From: Neckera pumila
Taxonomy: Eukaryota; Streptophyta; Bryopsida; Hypnales; Neckeraceae
DNA length: 64,000 nucleotides
NCBI GenBank assembly: GCA_963969595.1
Contig: OZ018410.1
Span: 26,788,913-26,852,912 of the forward strand
Direction: 5' to 3'
How positions within the stretch are numbered: the stretch's first letter is position 1; each line of letters opens with the position of its first letter. The notes under the pieces are model-generated. The model worked only from the letters and a program-made list of their open reading frames with translations. It was not told the origin of the DNA and did no database searches. This document shows, in pieces, positions 48,179 to 57,828 of this stretch. The position numbers and the translations under genes were made by a program.

Positions 48179-48983
48179 CCTAAGCCTTTCCAAGTGTGTT
48201 TTTCCTTTGGAAAAAGAGCATGAGCTTATAGTTATCTCCAATGAAGCAAATTGTTTGTTTTTCAAAATCTAACCGTATAGATGTTTAGAGAGCTTGCTTA
48301 CTAGTGTGCTTACCAATTTTGAGTGCAAAATTGCATAGGAGTTGTGAGATTATAACAAGTTAAATGTAAATATCCTATTTTTAGTATGCTGCCCCTCCCC
48401 ACAATGTTTTGAGAAATTTGCATATAAGAGTTTTTTGGGATTGGGTGTGACTTGAACAATTTGAAATTGTGTTAGCACACTAAAATGCACTTCTAAAAAA
48501 CTTAAATTCAAATGAAGAGCTATCAAATTCATTATACAATCCACCTTGTAGTTGTTGAAACGCAATTTTATTTTATAAGTAGAAATTGTAAATAACTCCA
48601 AATCAACACTTGCATGTTTAAATTTTCAATGGTGAAAATCATAAAAACACTTTATTCTTTCCATTGGGACCATTTTCAAAGTAAATAGATAAGTACAACT
48701 TTTTAGATCTCAAATCAAGTGAAATTGGCAAGCTTTGGTCAAAGCCGGGAAATCAAGTAAAATTTGAAAGCTTTACTCTTCCACTAATGATACATATATG
48801 TCTTTGAGGACCTCTCAAAAATCAAATATTTACCTTTTTTAGTGAAAAATAAAAGTTTCCAATAGTTAACCTTCAATACTGTCTGTAAAAAAAATTTAAC
48901 AAGTCAAAGGAATTTAACTGCCCATGCCCAAACGAGCCTGAAATTTTGGAGCGACCATATTTGGTCACTCAGGCAATTAGGGG
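48179..48983. mobile_element. TTAA element, family I
   Basis: The left end CCCCTAAGTGCCTAAGCC and right end CAGGCAATTAGGGG have TTAA on both sides (48175-48178 and 48984-48987). The body of 805 bases has the ATCTAACCGTATAGATG block akin to the GATCC/TTACGGTT block of the other families. It is non-coding. Confidence 0.82.
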
Positions 48984-49051
48984 TTAATACTCTCAGAGCA
49001 TCTCCACTCTTTCACTAGGAAACTGCCTTGCCAAATGGTTTTTTGCAAGCT

Positions 49052-49448
49052 TAGAGCATTGCCACCCATTCACAGGAGGCTCCCCGGCCTGGGCTTGGGT
49101 GTGGCCGGTCAAGAAAAAGTGGTTCACCGGGGACCCGGCCAAAGCTAAAAGAAGACCGGTCACTCCAAAATGAGCTCTCCAAACACTATCTCCCCGTCCC
49201 CACCACGCTTTGACTCGGGCTCGATCTTGTCGGTTTTGTTGGTTTTGGGGCCATTTCTTAACTTTTTTAAATCAAAGTATTTTGATTGGCTCTTGCTTAT
49301 GACAAGTCATTAATGCATGAGTTTGTCTTGTTTTGGCGTGTGCGTTTCCCCATGAATGGGTGGTAGACAAAAGCAACCTGGAGCTACCGGGTACGAGCCA
49401 ACCCATTTCTTCAGCCATGTTCCCTAGAAATGGGTGGCGATGCTCTTA
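49052..49448. mobile_element. MITE family F, copy 4
   Basis: The inverted ends are TTAGAGCATTGCCACCCATT and AATGGGTGGCGATGCTCTTA. It holds CTTTGACTCGGGCTCGATCT and GACAAGTCATTAATGCATGA in common with copy 3. Further F-like end sequences lie just outside (48996 GAGCATCTCCACTC and 49449 GAGCATTGATAC), so F copies are clustered or nested here. Confidence 0.75.
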
Positions 49449-50650
49449 GAGCATTGATACTTCTTCTCCCCAAATACGGCTTAGGGAATGGGGTGGCTGG
49501 TATCCTAGAGCTTCTAGGTTTCTTCTGGCTGGGTTGACACCCAAGTCATCCCCGCCTATAAAGCACGCCAAACTTAAAAGTTATTCTTGTGCTTAATGAC
49601 CATGCAAATGGATGAGCAAATCAACATGCCAATTCATGAAAAAAATGCAAGAAATGAAGTTGAGGCCCACAATCCAACAAACTGACAAGATCTTTCTTAA
49701 GTCAACAAGCATGGCAGGGTCGGTGACTTTTCAAAAAGGGAAAGAAAAACAGTATCAAACAAAGAGAATCCAAACTTGGAGAAGAGATGAGCAGGCCCGT
49801 CAAGATTCCGGATTGACTACTTATTTGGGAGAAGTTGGGTTGTTTTGGGGGGCTTCCGGATCTATGGTGGGGGATGGTTTTGAGGGCGGGCTTTGGACTA
49901 AGTAGGCCCCTCTAGTGAAAGACTGGAGATGTTTTCCAAGATCAAACTCTCTCATTTTGATTACCAAACCTGGGAGATCATGGAACATTCCTCTCTTAGA
50001 AAGCTTGCCCTTGCCCTATATGAAGCACCTTGTATTTGATGTGCTTCTTCAGACAATAGTGTTGACAACGGGTTTGGTGACCACTTCAATGTTATGAAGA
50101 TTTGTTCATGAAGTTGGAATAGATGTTTTTAGAATCCCATTGTTGTCATTGTTGTCACCAACCTTTCAATCATCAAGAATGATGGAGCTGGCAACATTCT
50201 CAAACTTTGTTCAAATATGATACTTTCCACATGGATTTTGGGTGCCTAAATAATGGCGTCTAAGCTTGAGATTTTGCACAGATCTAAAGGATGGGTTGTT
50301 GGTTTTTGAATGCATGTATCATTAGCACAAAGACTAAAAATACAGTTAATTCCTTGTGAAGAAGCTTTTTGGAGTTTTTTAGTGGAATAGAGGGAGTATT
50401 TTTAATTATTGCATGTTGAAATATTCATGTATTATACCAATTACCACAATAATAAAATCTTGTGGTGACACTAATTTTCTAGGTGACTCTGATCTCCCTC
50501 ATTTTTAGGACATGTCAAAGTGAGTATCAGTATTCCAATGGCTTTGCTCCTGCAAGGGTGAAAATGAAATGCTATGGAGACCAAAATTCAAAAGAGTTCC
50601 GGCAGAGACTGGTTTCTCTAGTCTCAATGTACAAAAAAGTAAAAAAGTAA
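49449..50650. other. F-related remnant and intergenic DNA
   Basis: It begins with an F-like end and contains a 97-codon plus frame (49612-49905) with no known domain. The segment ends in a short A-rich tract (AAAAAAGTAAAAAAGTAAAA near 50630) that may be a retroposon tail or simple sequence. No gene is called. Confidence 0.35.
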
Positions 50651-51113
50651 AAAAATAAAAAAATAGCTATGGAGACTACATTGGTGAAGGCCAGACCTAC
50701 AACCGTGGTACCACCTCCTGAGAACCCACCTACAGTGGAACCTGCTCATCCCAAAGACCGTGCATCGCTACCCTTAAAGAGCAGCATGGCAAGCTGCAGC
50801 AGTAGCTGTAATGGCAGGCCTGCCATCGTCTGCACGACTTCTCGCATCGTCCGTGACTTCAGCTCACCAACGTATCGACCCCCTGCACTCGATCATCTCG
50901 TATTTGCATGCCATTCCATAGATAGAACTCCATTAAACCAAGTACATGACGCAACGGATTGTTTCATAGCTTTGCTGCAATTCCTGGCGACCGATCGCTA
51001 CAACAGCCGCAGCTAGCTGCTTGTACGTCCTTGGGGTAGATACTTAGAGAACAAGGACTTGGAGAAGCGCACTCTTGCATCCCGTTGCTTGGTTTCTTGA
51101 GGTGATCGTGGCC
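50651..51113 (+). promoter_or_regulatory. upstream region and 5' UTR of the secreted-protein gene
   Basis: GC rises sharply from about 50.7 kb. No clear TATA box is seen in the 300 bases before the ATG at 51114. The context of that ATG (GGCCATGGCCG) is strong for translation. A 115-codon frame at 50669-51016 is open through this region but looks like a by-product of high GC. Confidence 0.35.
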
Positions 51114-52777
51114 ATGGCCGCAGGGAGGGTGCTGGTTGTGGTGCTGTTGAGCTTGTGCGCGTTCTCGGCAGTTCTTGCATTCGAGAAGGAAGTGAAGCCC
51201 AACAACTACGCCAACTTTGAGTTTCATGAGTCGCCCGTGCAGGACACGGCGGAGGTGAAGCCCCAGCAGAGCTTCGAGTTCGCGGAGGAGGAGAGTCACC
51301 ACCGCGAGTACAAGCCCAACAACTACAAAGACTTCAAGTACACGGCGGAGGAGGAGAACAACCACAAGCCCGTCGTCAACGGCGATGGCCATGACCTGTT
51401 TGCCAAAGGGCAGTACAACAGCTTCGACGCGAGCGACCGCTTCCCGGCGTCGGAGTTCCCCGACAACCACGAGACGTACAGTGCGCAAGACGATGTGGTG
51501 TTCGATGCGCACCAGGGGACGCAGGTGTTTTACAAGACGGGCGACGCAGAGTACCGAGGCTCCGACGCGGGTAATCGGTATCCTTCGTCTTACGACTTGA
51601 TAAATGCTCGTGAGAATGAGAACAAGTACGAGTCGTTTGCGGATAATGAGGTGCGTTTTACGAATGTGAAACATGCGCCTGTCACGGTGCATGCAAACAG
51701 CGGCTCCACGAGATACTACACGCCGTCAACCGACCCTGACTTCGCGTTTCGGTTTGCGAAGCCGGATACGAGCACGTTCGGAGACAAAGCGGATAACAAG
51801 GCTGATAAGAATGCGTACTCGCAGTTCAACTTTGATAACAGCGACGCGACGAACGACCCAACTGCGACGTATGGGAGCACCAGCCCAGCCGTTCTCGCGG
51901 CCAGCAATGTGAAGAAACAGGGCACCCCTGTTGTTGCCGCTGGCCATGGCTGCGCCAACATGTAAGCCACACGCACACCTACCTCTCCAACCTTACTGGA
52001 CTTTCTCTCTGAGACACAGTTTGAATATTGTGTCCTTTATGCTATGATAGCGATATCAGGTACGTGTGCAGGATACTTTAGAATGTCGATCTTTTTAGAA
52101 AAGGTCATACTGAAGAGTTCTGAGTGTACCTCTCTTAATCTCAAATGCAGCCCATATCTGCGACGGTTCCTATAGGTTTTGATTTCTGTTGACACCCCTG
52201 TTATTTGGAGCCAAAATTTTAAGGAGCACCATGTTCGTGACATCGTTACATAGCACGTGAGAATGTCATAAGTTTTGTTTATGATGTGAGCAGATTAGAC
52301 ATAGCCATTAAGATAAAGTATGAGGTGAGTTTTGGTGCAAATCTGGCAATTAACAATGCTCTCTCTGTCTTTAATTGCAATGTCTTTGATTGTAAACGTC
52401 GACGTGAATGTTAATCATATTGGTCGTTGCATTCGATCGACAGGTATTGGGCGGAGCATACGAAGGAGTGGCCTTCTTTCTTCAGCGTGAACACGCAAGT
52501 GGCGCAGGCGTTCGGATTGAAGGCAGGTGATGTGTATGGCACCACCACGATGTTGCAGGCCTTGTATGACAACAGGCAGGACGGGTACAGCCAGCTGCTG
52601 AGTCATGGAACTGCCGCCTTAATGAACGCGTACGTCATGCCCAACTATGCGCTTCGCCATGACGCCGTGATTGACCAGTTTGTCGGTGCCCTATCGTCCC
52701 GGACAGCTGCCGGCGCGCAAGCGCAGAAGTTCCTCAGTGCAAATCATGTTTATGGTCCTAACGAGTGCATGAACTAG
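51114..52777 (+). CDS. secreted protein with C-terminal PDF1-like YW...H domain
   Basis: Two exons, 51114-51961 and 52444-52777, are joined across a 482-base intron (AT/GTAAGC ... CGACAG/G). They encode 393 residues. The N terminus MAAGRVLVVVLLSLCAFSAV is a classic signal peptide, cleaved about residue 22, so the product is probably secreted to the cell wall. Residues 23-275 are acidic and rich in Asn, Tyr and Phe, with KPNNYANFEF and YKPNNYKDFKY repeats and related NKYESF and NAYSQFNF motifs. From Cys280 the C-terminal 110 residues (YWAEHTKEWPSFF, then LYDNRQDGYSQLL, GTAALMNAYV, a final AQAQKFLSANH and ECMN) resemble the C-terminal domain of protodermal factor 1 and related extracellular plant proteins. 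The domain's start straddles the splice junction, which supports the joining. Its biochemical role is unknown. The ATG at 51114 is preferred because the frame upstream of it has no other ATG. Confidence 0.8.
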
Positions 52778-54121
52778 GAGCTGGGACGCAGGTTCTGGCC
52801 TTAATCTGAACTTCTTTATATCTGATGGAGCCCTAAAGTATGATTAAGCTAGCTAGTCCATCTTGATATGTATTTACGTTAATTCCGTTGGGCTGGCGAT
52901 GTTCCTAATCCCTCAACGATGAGCTTTTGGTTGGTACCAGGATGCAGGGTCTGTAGTTGGCCGCACGGGTGATGCTTAGGCTCGTACTCCTTTGTGGATT
53001 TTGTGCATGCCTTGTAATAACTGATCATACTTGCGACGGCCTCATATATGTATAAGTTGGAACACATTTGATCAAGTCTGCTTTTTGTAGTTGTGTTCTT
53101 GATGCTGTGGATATACCTGTTTTCAAGTGATTAGTGGTGATGCCGAAAAGTTGTCTCGTTTATTAAAAGCATGTCCTGGTGACCTTGATTTTCTCTGCCT
53201 GTGTTTACGCAATGTTCGTTGATCAGTGACGAGGTGATGATTGGAGTGCTTGTTGCTTTTCTAGTACGTTTCATTTTAAAATCGAACTTGAATGCTCCTC
53301 CTCATTGTGCTGTTCTTGTCACATGCTCGTTACTGACGAGAGACAATGTATATCTCTGGGAATTAGTACTGTAGTTACATATGATTTAGAATTGACGTAC
53401 CGGTGCATCGTACTCATCAAGAATTTGAACATCCTATAAAATGATTTTGGAAATTGCTTTTGCAATGAAATAAACTGCTGTTCATTCGGAACAGTAATTA
53501 AATTTCATTAAAGAGTGAACAGTCCAGGTGAACGCTTTGCGAGGTTGCGATTAATGTCCAGTATAGCTACTGTATCGAAGTGTCTTGATTATGTCAGTAC
53601 ATCGCAATGTGTATCCAGATAGCACCCACTATTGTCGGATCCATGTGCCTACTCACTACCGAGGGTACACATACAGTGTCCGACGGCAAGGGGAAATCTC
53701 TTGATCTTGAGGGATAAAATAACCCCAAGCAGCGTCAGGGGAGTCTACTGAACTCCAGCAATAATTATCCTGCATTCAACCGTTTCTTCATGAATCTAAG
53801 TCCTCTCGAGATTGCGTTTCTTCATGCATACTCTGGTTGTTGCTTGATCAGTTAGTTTCGAAATTTCACCTCTTTTAAATCTTAACCGGTGCACTACGCA
53901 CTAATCAGCAACCACGGGTTCTCTACGATGATAGACCCCAAGTATGATAGACAATTGGAACCAAGTATGGTGTGATTTCTAGCTTGGACCCCTATATTAA
54001 GTGGGGATTCGTGTGTCCCCTCTGCAGGCCGGTGATGCTATGAAAATCCCCGTGAATGTGAATGCACGGGAAAAGATTCTTCATTTATATTGATGTATAC
54101 GTGCTAGAGTTATTCTTACGA
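52778..54121 (+). other. 3' flank of the secreted-protein gene, otherwise empty
   Basis: The stop TAG is followed by T-rich sequence. An AATAAA occurs at about 53469, and nearer candidate poly(A) signals are not convincing. No other gene is supported up to the H2 MITE. Confidence 0.4.
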
Positions 54122-54537
54122 CTTAAGGTAGACCAGCCTATTAGCACCCTGATTTGCAATCTGAGTATGTTGGGGCCAATTCCAAGAAGGGCATGTATTT
54201 GTCAGAGGTGTGTGCTTGTTTTGCGAATAAAATCTAAGTGGAATTATAATTTTTCAATCAAAATTGTAATTTCTGCGAATTTTTGAAGTGTCAATCTTGA
54301 AATTACAAAACCACTTGTAGACTGGAGTCATAAATATCATACCAACAACCACCCTTCCATGTATCTATTAGCACGTAAGTATGGACCAATGAAAAATTGA
54401 CACATTAGTCTTGGTGATATCAATGCTCTGATTTTGTTAGGAAAGTGAGTGGAGTTGGATGAGTGTAGTGACGGAAATGGGGCCAATAATAAGATGGCGG
54501 AAATAGGAAGCTGGCGGCTTTAGGCTGGTTTACCTTA
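54122..54537. mobile_element. MITE family H, copy 2
   Basis: The ends CTTAAGGTAGACCAGCC and GGCTGGTTTACCTTA are an inverted repeat. The body matches 6124-6542 throughout (TTGGGGCCAATTCCAAGAAG, GGAATTATAATTTTTCAATC). At the end joined to D1 in copy 1, this copy has a bare TTAA. Confidence 0.8.
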
Positions 54538-55150
54538 CATATTGAATCCTTTAAAGTCCAAAGAGTGCTGCTCTGCTTGGGTAGAAGTGCTGCTCTGTTT
54601 TCGTTAACATCGTCCAAAGTTTCCCATGAGTGAATGGACAAGAACAGGCATCACGCCTGCTAATGTACTAATAAATTGATTTCGAGCATGCACCAAGGTG
54701 ATCATCTGATTTCCTGGGATCCAGAAGTTCCGTCTGTCACTCTGACAAATAATTTCCAGCATCCCACCGTCTGGCACTGCAGAAACAGCCTGTCCTCGCG
54801 ATTCGAAATCTCCTAATTGACTGCGCGACACAGGAGGAGTCTCTGTAAGTCTGTATGTGATTCTAATGTGCTTGAAGAGCAGCATACAGTACGCTACCCG
54901 CTAATTGCACACTTTGTAATTGGAAATTCTCAATACATCCTGAGAATTTGTCCTGCCGTGCATACAAATGGGCAATTTTCATATGTGGAGTAGTCAAGTT
55001 GTGAAGACGTGGAAGGAACCCATTTGTCCCCAAGGTAGTGCAATTCGAGAAGGTTGAGTGAATTTGTAGACTGTGTAATCTCCGTGATCCTAGAGATGAC
55101 TTTTAGGTCAAAATTGGTTTATGCGTTGAAATATGTATCTAATTTTTCCA
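54538..55150. other. single-copy DNA, no gene recognised
   Basis: A 93-codon minus frame (54604-54885) has no known domain. Confidence 0.3.
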
Positions 55151-55369
55151 ATTTAGGAGTAACCAAGAAAAAACTTTAGTGGAATGCATATCAAGAATGC
55201 AAACCTATGCACATCCTTATTCCAACATCCCTTTGCTTCAAAAGCTACTGCAACCAAGGAGCAAGTTTGGCACAATCTTGCCAAAAAATTGAGAAAATTG
55301 AGAAAAAGTAGGTTCAAAATGTAATTCAAGTTTACAATAGAATTGACTTTTATAGAATTTGACAAGCTA

Positions 55370-55540
55370 CGTAGTATCTCTCTTAGACTCATGAGCCACT
55401 TTATATTTGCTAAGTAGAAAAAAGCAAGCACTTTATAGAAATGGGGTGTTAGGAGGTAAAACATTATATGTAGGATGTATAAATTAGGACATGAAAGAAC
55501 TAAACTGCTCAAAATCAATTAAAATGCACTAGTTGTGTTC
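55370..55540. repeat. repeat family K, partial copy 3
   Basis: It shares GAGCCACTTTATATTTGC, AAGCAAGCACTTTATAGAAA and GGTGTTAGGAGGTAAAACA in order with 25855 and 40285. Confidence 0.45.
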
Positions 55541-56305
55541 TTATTATTATAAACACTTGATAGACTTAAACAAACCAAAAACAATAATCAAGCGCTTAAG
55601 CTTTATTAAAAAACAATTGAACTTATACACAACGTTGGATGAAGATGGATTAGTTTTAACTAACTATAATGAATGAGTAAGACTACACTAATATCTACAG
55701 TAACAAATGAGAATGTTATTCCAACATCCTTCTTCACTCACGACATCTTTTTTAAGGTTGTGAGCGTTATGTTCTTCATTGCTGTCCTCGCGCACTATCA
55801 GTTAGGGTTCCCGGAAGATGTCGCGTACTACGTTTTTGTTCGCGGATGGTGCGGAAGAGCTTCATAATTATGGAAACAACCTTTTGGTGGTAAGCATATT
55901 GTTGATTGTAGTTGAAAGTTGAGTTGACTTTGTAAGAGCGAGAGTTGATTGCTGATTTGCAAGTGTAGGTTGAGTTGATTTTATGTTGGTGTGGTTTTTG
56001 GCTTTTATTGTTCGCCGAGTGTGTAACAATATACTTGAGGCATGTTTCTTTGTGTTTGAATTAATGAAAGGAAGTGGAGGATATTCCAGTGTCAAAGGAG
56101 TGCCGTCAAGTTTGTCAAGTAATCCCGATAGGAGTTTGAGCAGGATTCGAGATGGCGGGAGTAGTGCTAATGAGAGGTTCAGGGAGCTGTACTTTGAGAG
56201 ACTAGAAGATAGGTGGGATAATAGAGATACAAAATTTCATTCAAGAGGGCCAGATTTTAGACATAAAATTACAAAACAAGCCCTGTAGATCGATAGGTGG
56301 GTGAC

Positions 56306-57170
56306 ACCTAGTTGGATGATAGTAAGGCTGGAGAAGTAGCTTTAAGATGAACTAAACCTATACGTTGTCTATTTGATACAAAGCTAGTGTAAGGCAGCGA
56401 CTTGGTTAGAAAATTAGCATGTTGTGCTGAAATAGATACGTGATGTATATGTAAGATTTTGTCTTTGGAGGGCTCATGAATAAAATGTTGTGGTATACCA
56501 GTATATTTTCTCCTGGAATGCATAATAGGATTTTCTACAAGCTTCATACATGACTAATTATCACTGAGTAGGGAGGTGGATGCATCTATATGTAAACCAA
56601 ATTCACTCAAAATTCTTTGAAAATAGATTATGTCTTTAGAAGCATATGTGAGAATTCAATACTCAGCTTCTGTACTTGAAAGGGAAATTGTAGGCTGTAG
56701 ATTGCTAGACCATGAGATACTAGATTTGCCCAACTTGTGAATAATGCCTAAGGTTGATCTTCTCATGTATAGATCACGACTCCAATCGGCATTTGCATAA
56801 GTGTGATAGAGATTATCGTTGGCTATAGGCATGAAGATTCAATAGTCCAGAGTCCTGCTGAGATATCTGAGGACCTTTTTAGCAGCTTGAAGATGATCGA
56901 TTCCGATTGATCTATGTATTTTGAGACGCAACTAATTGCGTAATAGATGTCCAGACGAGTGTTTGTTAGGTAGAAGAGATTGCCGATTAGGGACTTGTAC
57001 GTCATCATATCTGCTTTCCCTAAATCTGTGTGCTTTGGCAATTGTATTTTGGGGTCTATGGATAGGTTGGTGGGATTGCAATTAAGGAAATCAAATTTCT
57101 GTAGCAATTTTTGAATATAGGCTCATTGTTCAATGAAAATACCATTTTTCGTTTTTGTGAATCTCTGTTC
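56306..57170 (-). pseudogene. copia RNase H and pol C-terminus
   Basis: From the 5' side it reads LLQKFDFLNCNP, YKSLIGNLFYLTNTRLDIYY and then, after a short out-of-frame part, YANADWSRDLYMRRSTLGII, ISWSSNLQPTISLSSTEAEY (the hallmark SSTEAEY), a TGA/TAA-interrupted stretch, and FIHEPSKDKILHIHHVS with the ADFLTK-like ANFLTKSLP near the end. At least two in-frame stops break it (after SSTEAEY and after LLSDN). Confidence 0.9.
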
Positions 57171-57434
57171 CATTTAGATGACATTTAGGGCCTTTAAAAG
57201 ACTGCAAGTTGTCCTACATTCCCAGACTGTGGGAATGCAGGATAACTGCTGGCTGATGTGACCAAGATCTTGCCACGTCATTTTAAAAAAAAAAAATTGT
57301 TTAAAATGATATTTGAATTTTTTCCTGAATTTTGAATTTTTTTTCTGACAGCCCATACCGCTATTCACAAAATCGGGCCAGATTGGAAAACGAGTTTGAA
57401 ACGGCCGTCCAATGCCCTCCAATGTCATCTAATG
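57171..57434. mobile_element. MITE family E, copy 6, inserted in copia reverse transcriptase
   Basis: The ends CATTTAGATGACATTTAGGG and CCAATGTCATCTAATG are inverted. The core CTGATGTGACCAAGATCTTG CCACGTCA is shared with the other copies. Copia coding resumes on both sides (DLGEASNYL to the right, TKTKNGIFIEQ to the left), so the insertion followed copia. Confidence 0.88.
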
Positions 57435-57828
57435 CCAAGTAATTGCTAGCCTCACCAAGATCTGTCATTTTGAATTTCTCTTGTAGTGCAATTTTGAGAT
57501 TTCATCCTAATTGTCATCTATAATGAATAAATCATCTATATAAAGGAGCAATATTGTTCATTTCCCATTTTTATTAGAAAAGTAGAGATTTGGATCATTT
57601 TTGCTTTGTACTAATCCCTGTTGTAGGAGCCATATGTTGATTCAATTGTACCAAGCTTTTGGAGCTTGCTTGAGTCCATATAATGCTTTGTTTATTTTGC
57701 AAACTTTGCTTGAATTTTCTGCAAAAGGAAAACCAGGAGGTATTTCCATGAATATTTCTTCATGAAGGGTGCCGTTCAAAAAGCCATATTTACATACATT
57801 TGTAGCAATGGCCAATTTTGTTAAGCAG
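57435..57828 (-). pseudogene. copia reverse transcriptase, C-terminal part
   Basis: It contains AFLNG-like GFLNGTLHEEIFMEIPPGFP, then VCKINKALYGLKQAPKAWYN, and the catalytic YIDD box (LYIDDLFII, about 57530-57545) with DLGEASNYL after it. All are signature motifs of copia reverse transcriptase. The frame is broken by a frameshift between the QAPKAWY and YIDD parts. Confidence 0.92.

Noticed and set aside
50964..51692. 242-codon open frame on the minus strand
   Set aside because: It overlaps the GC-rich exon of the secreted-protein gene in antisense. Its Leu/Val/Arg-rich reading is what the complement of Asn/Asp/Glu codons gives, and no motif is present.
55983..56288. 101-codon plus-strand frame with an Arg/Ser/Asp-rich part
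   Set aside because: It lies in the expected 3' LTR side of the copia element on the opposite strand and shows no domain.
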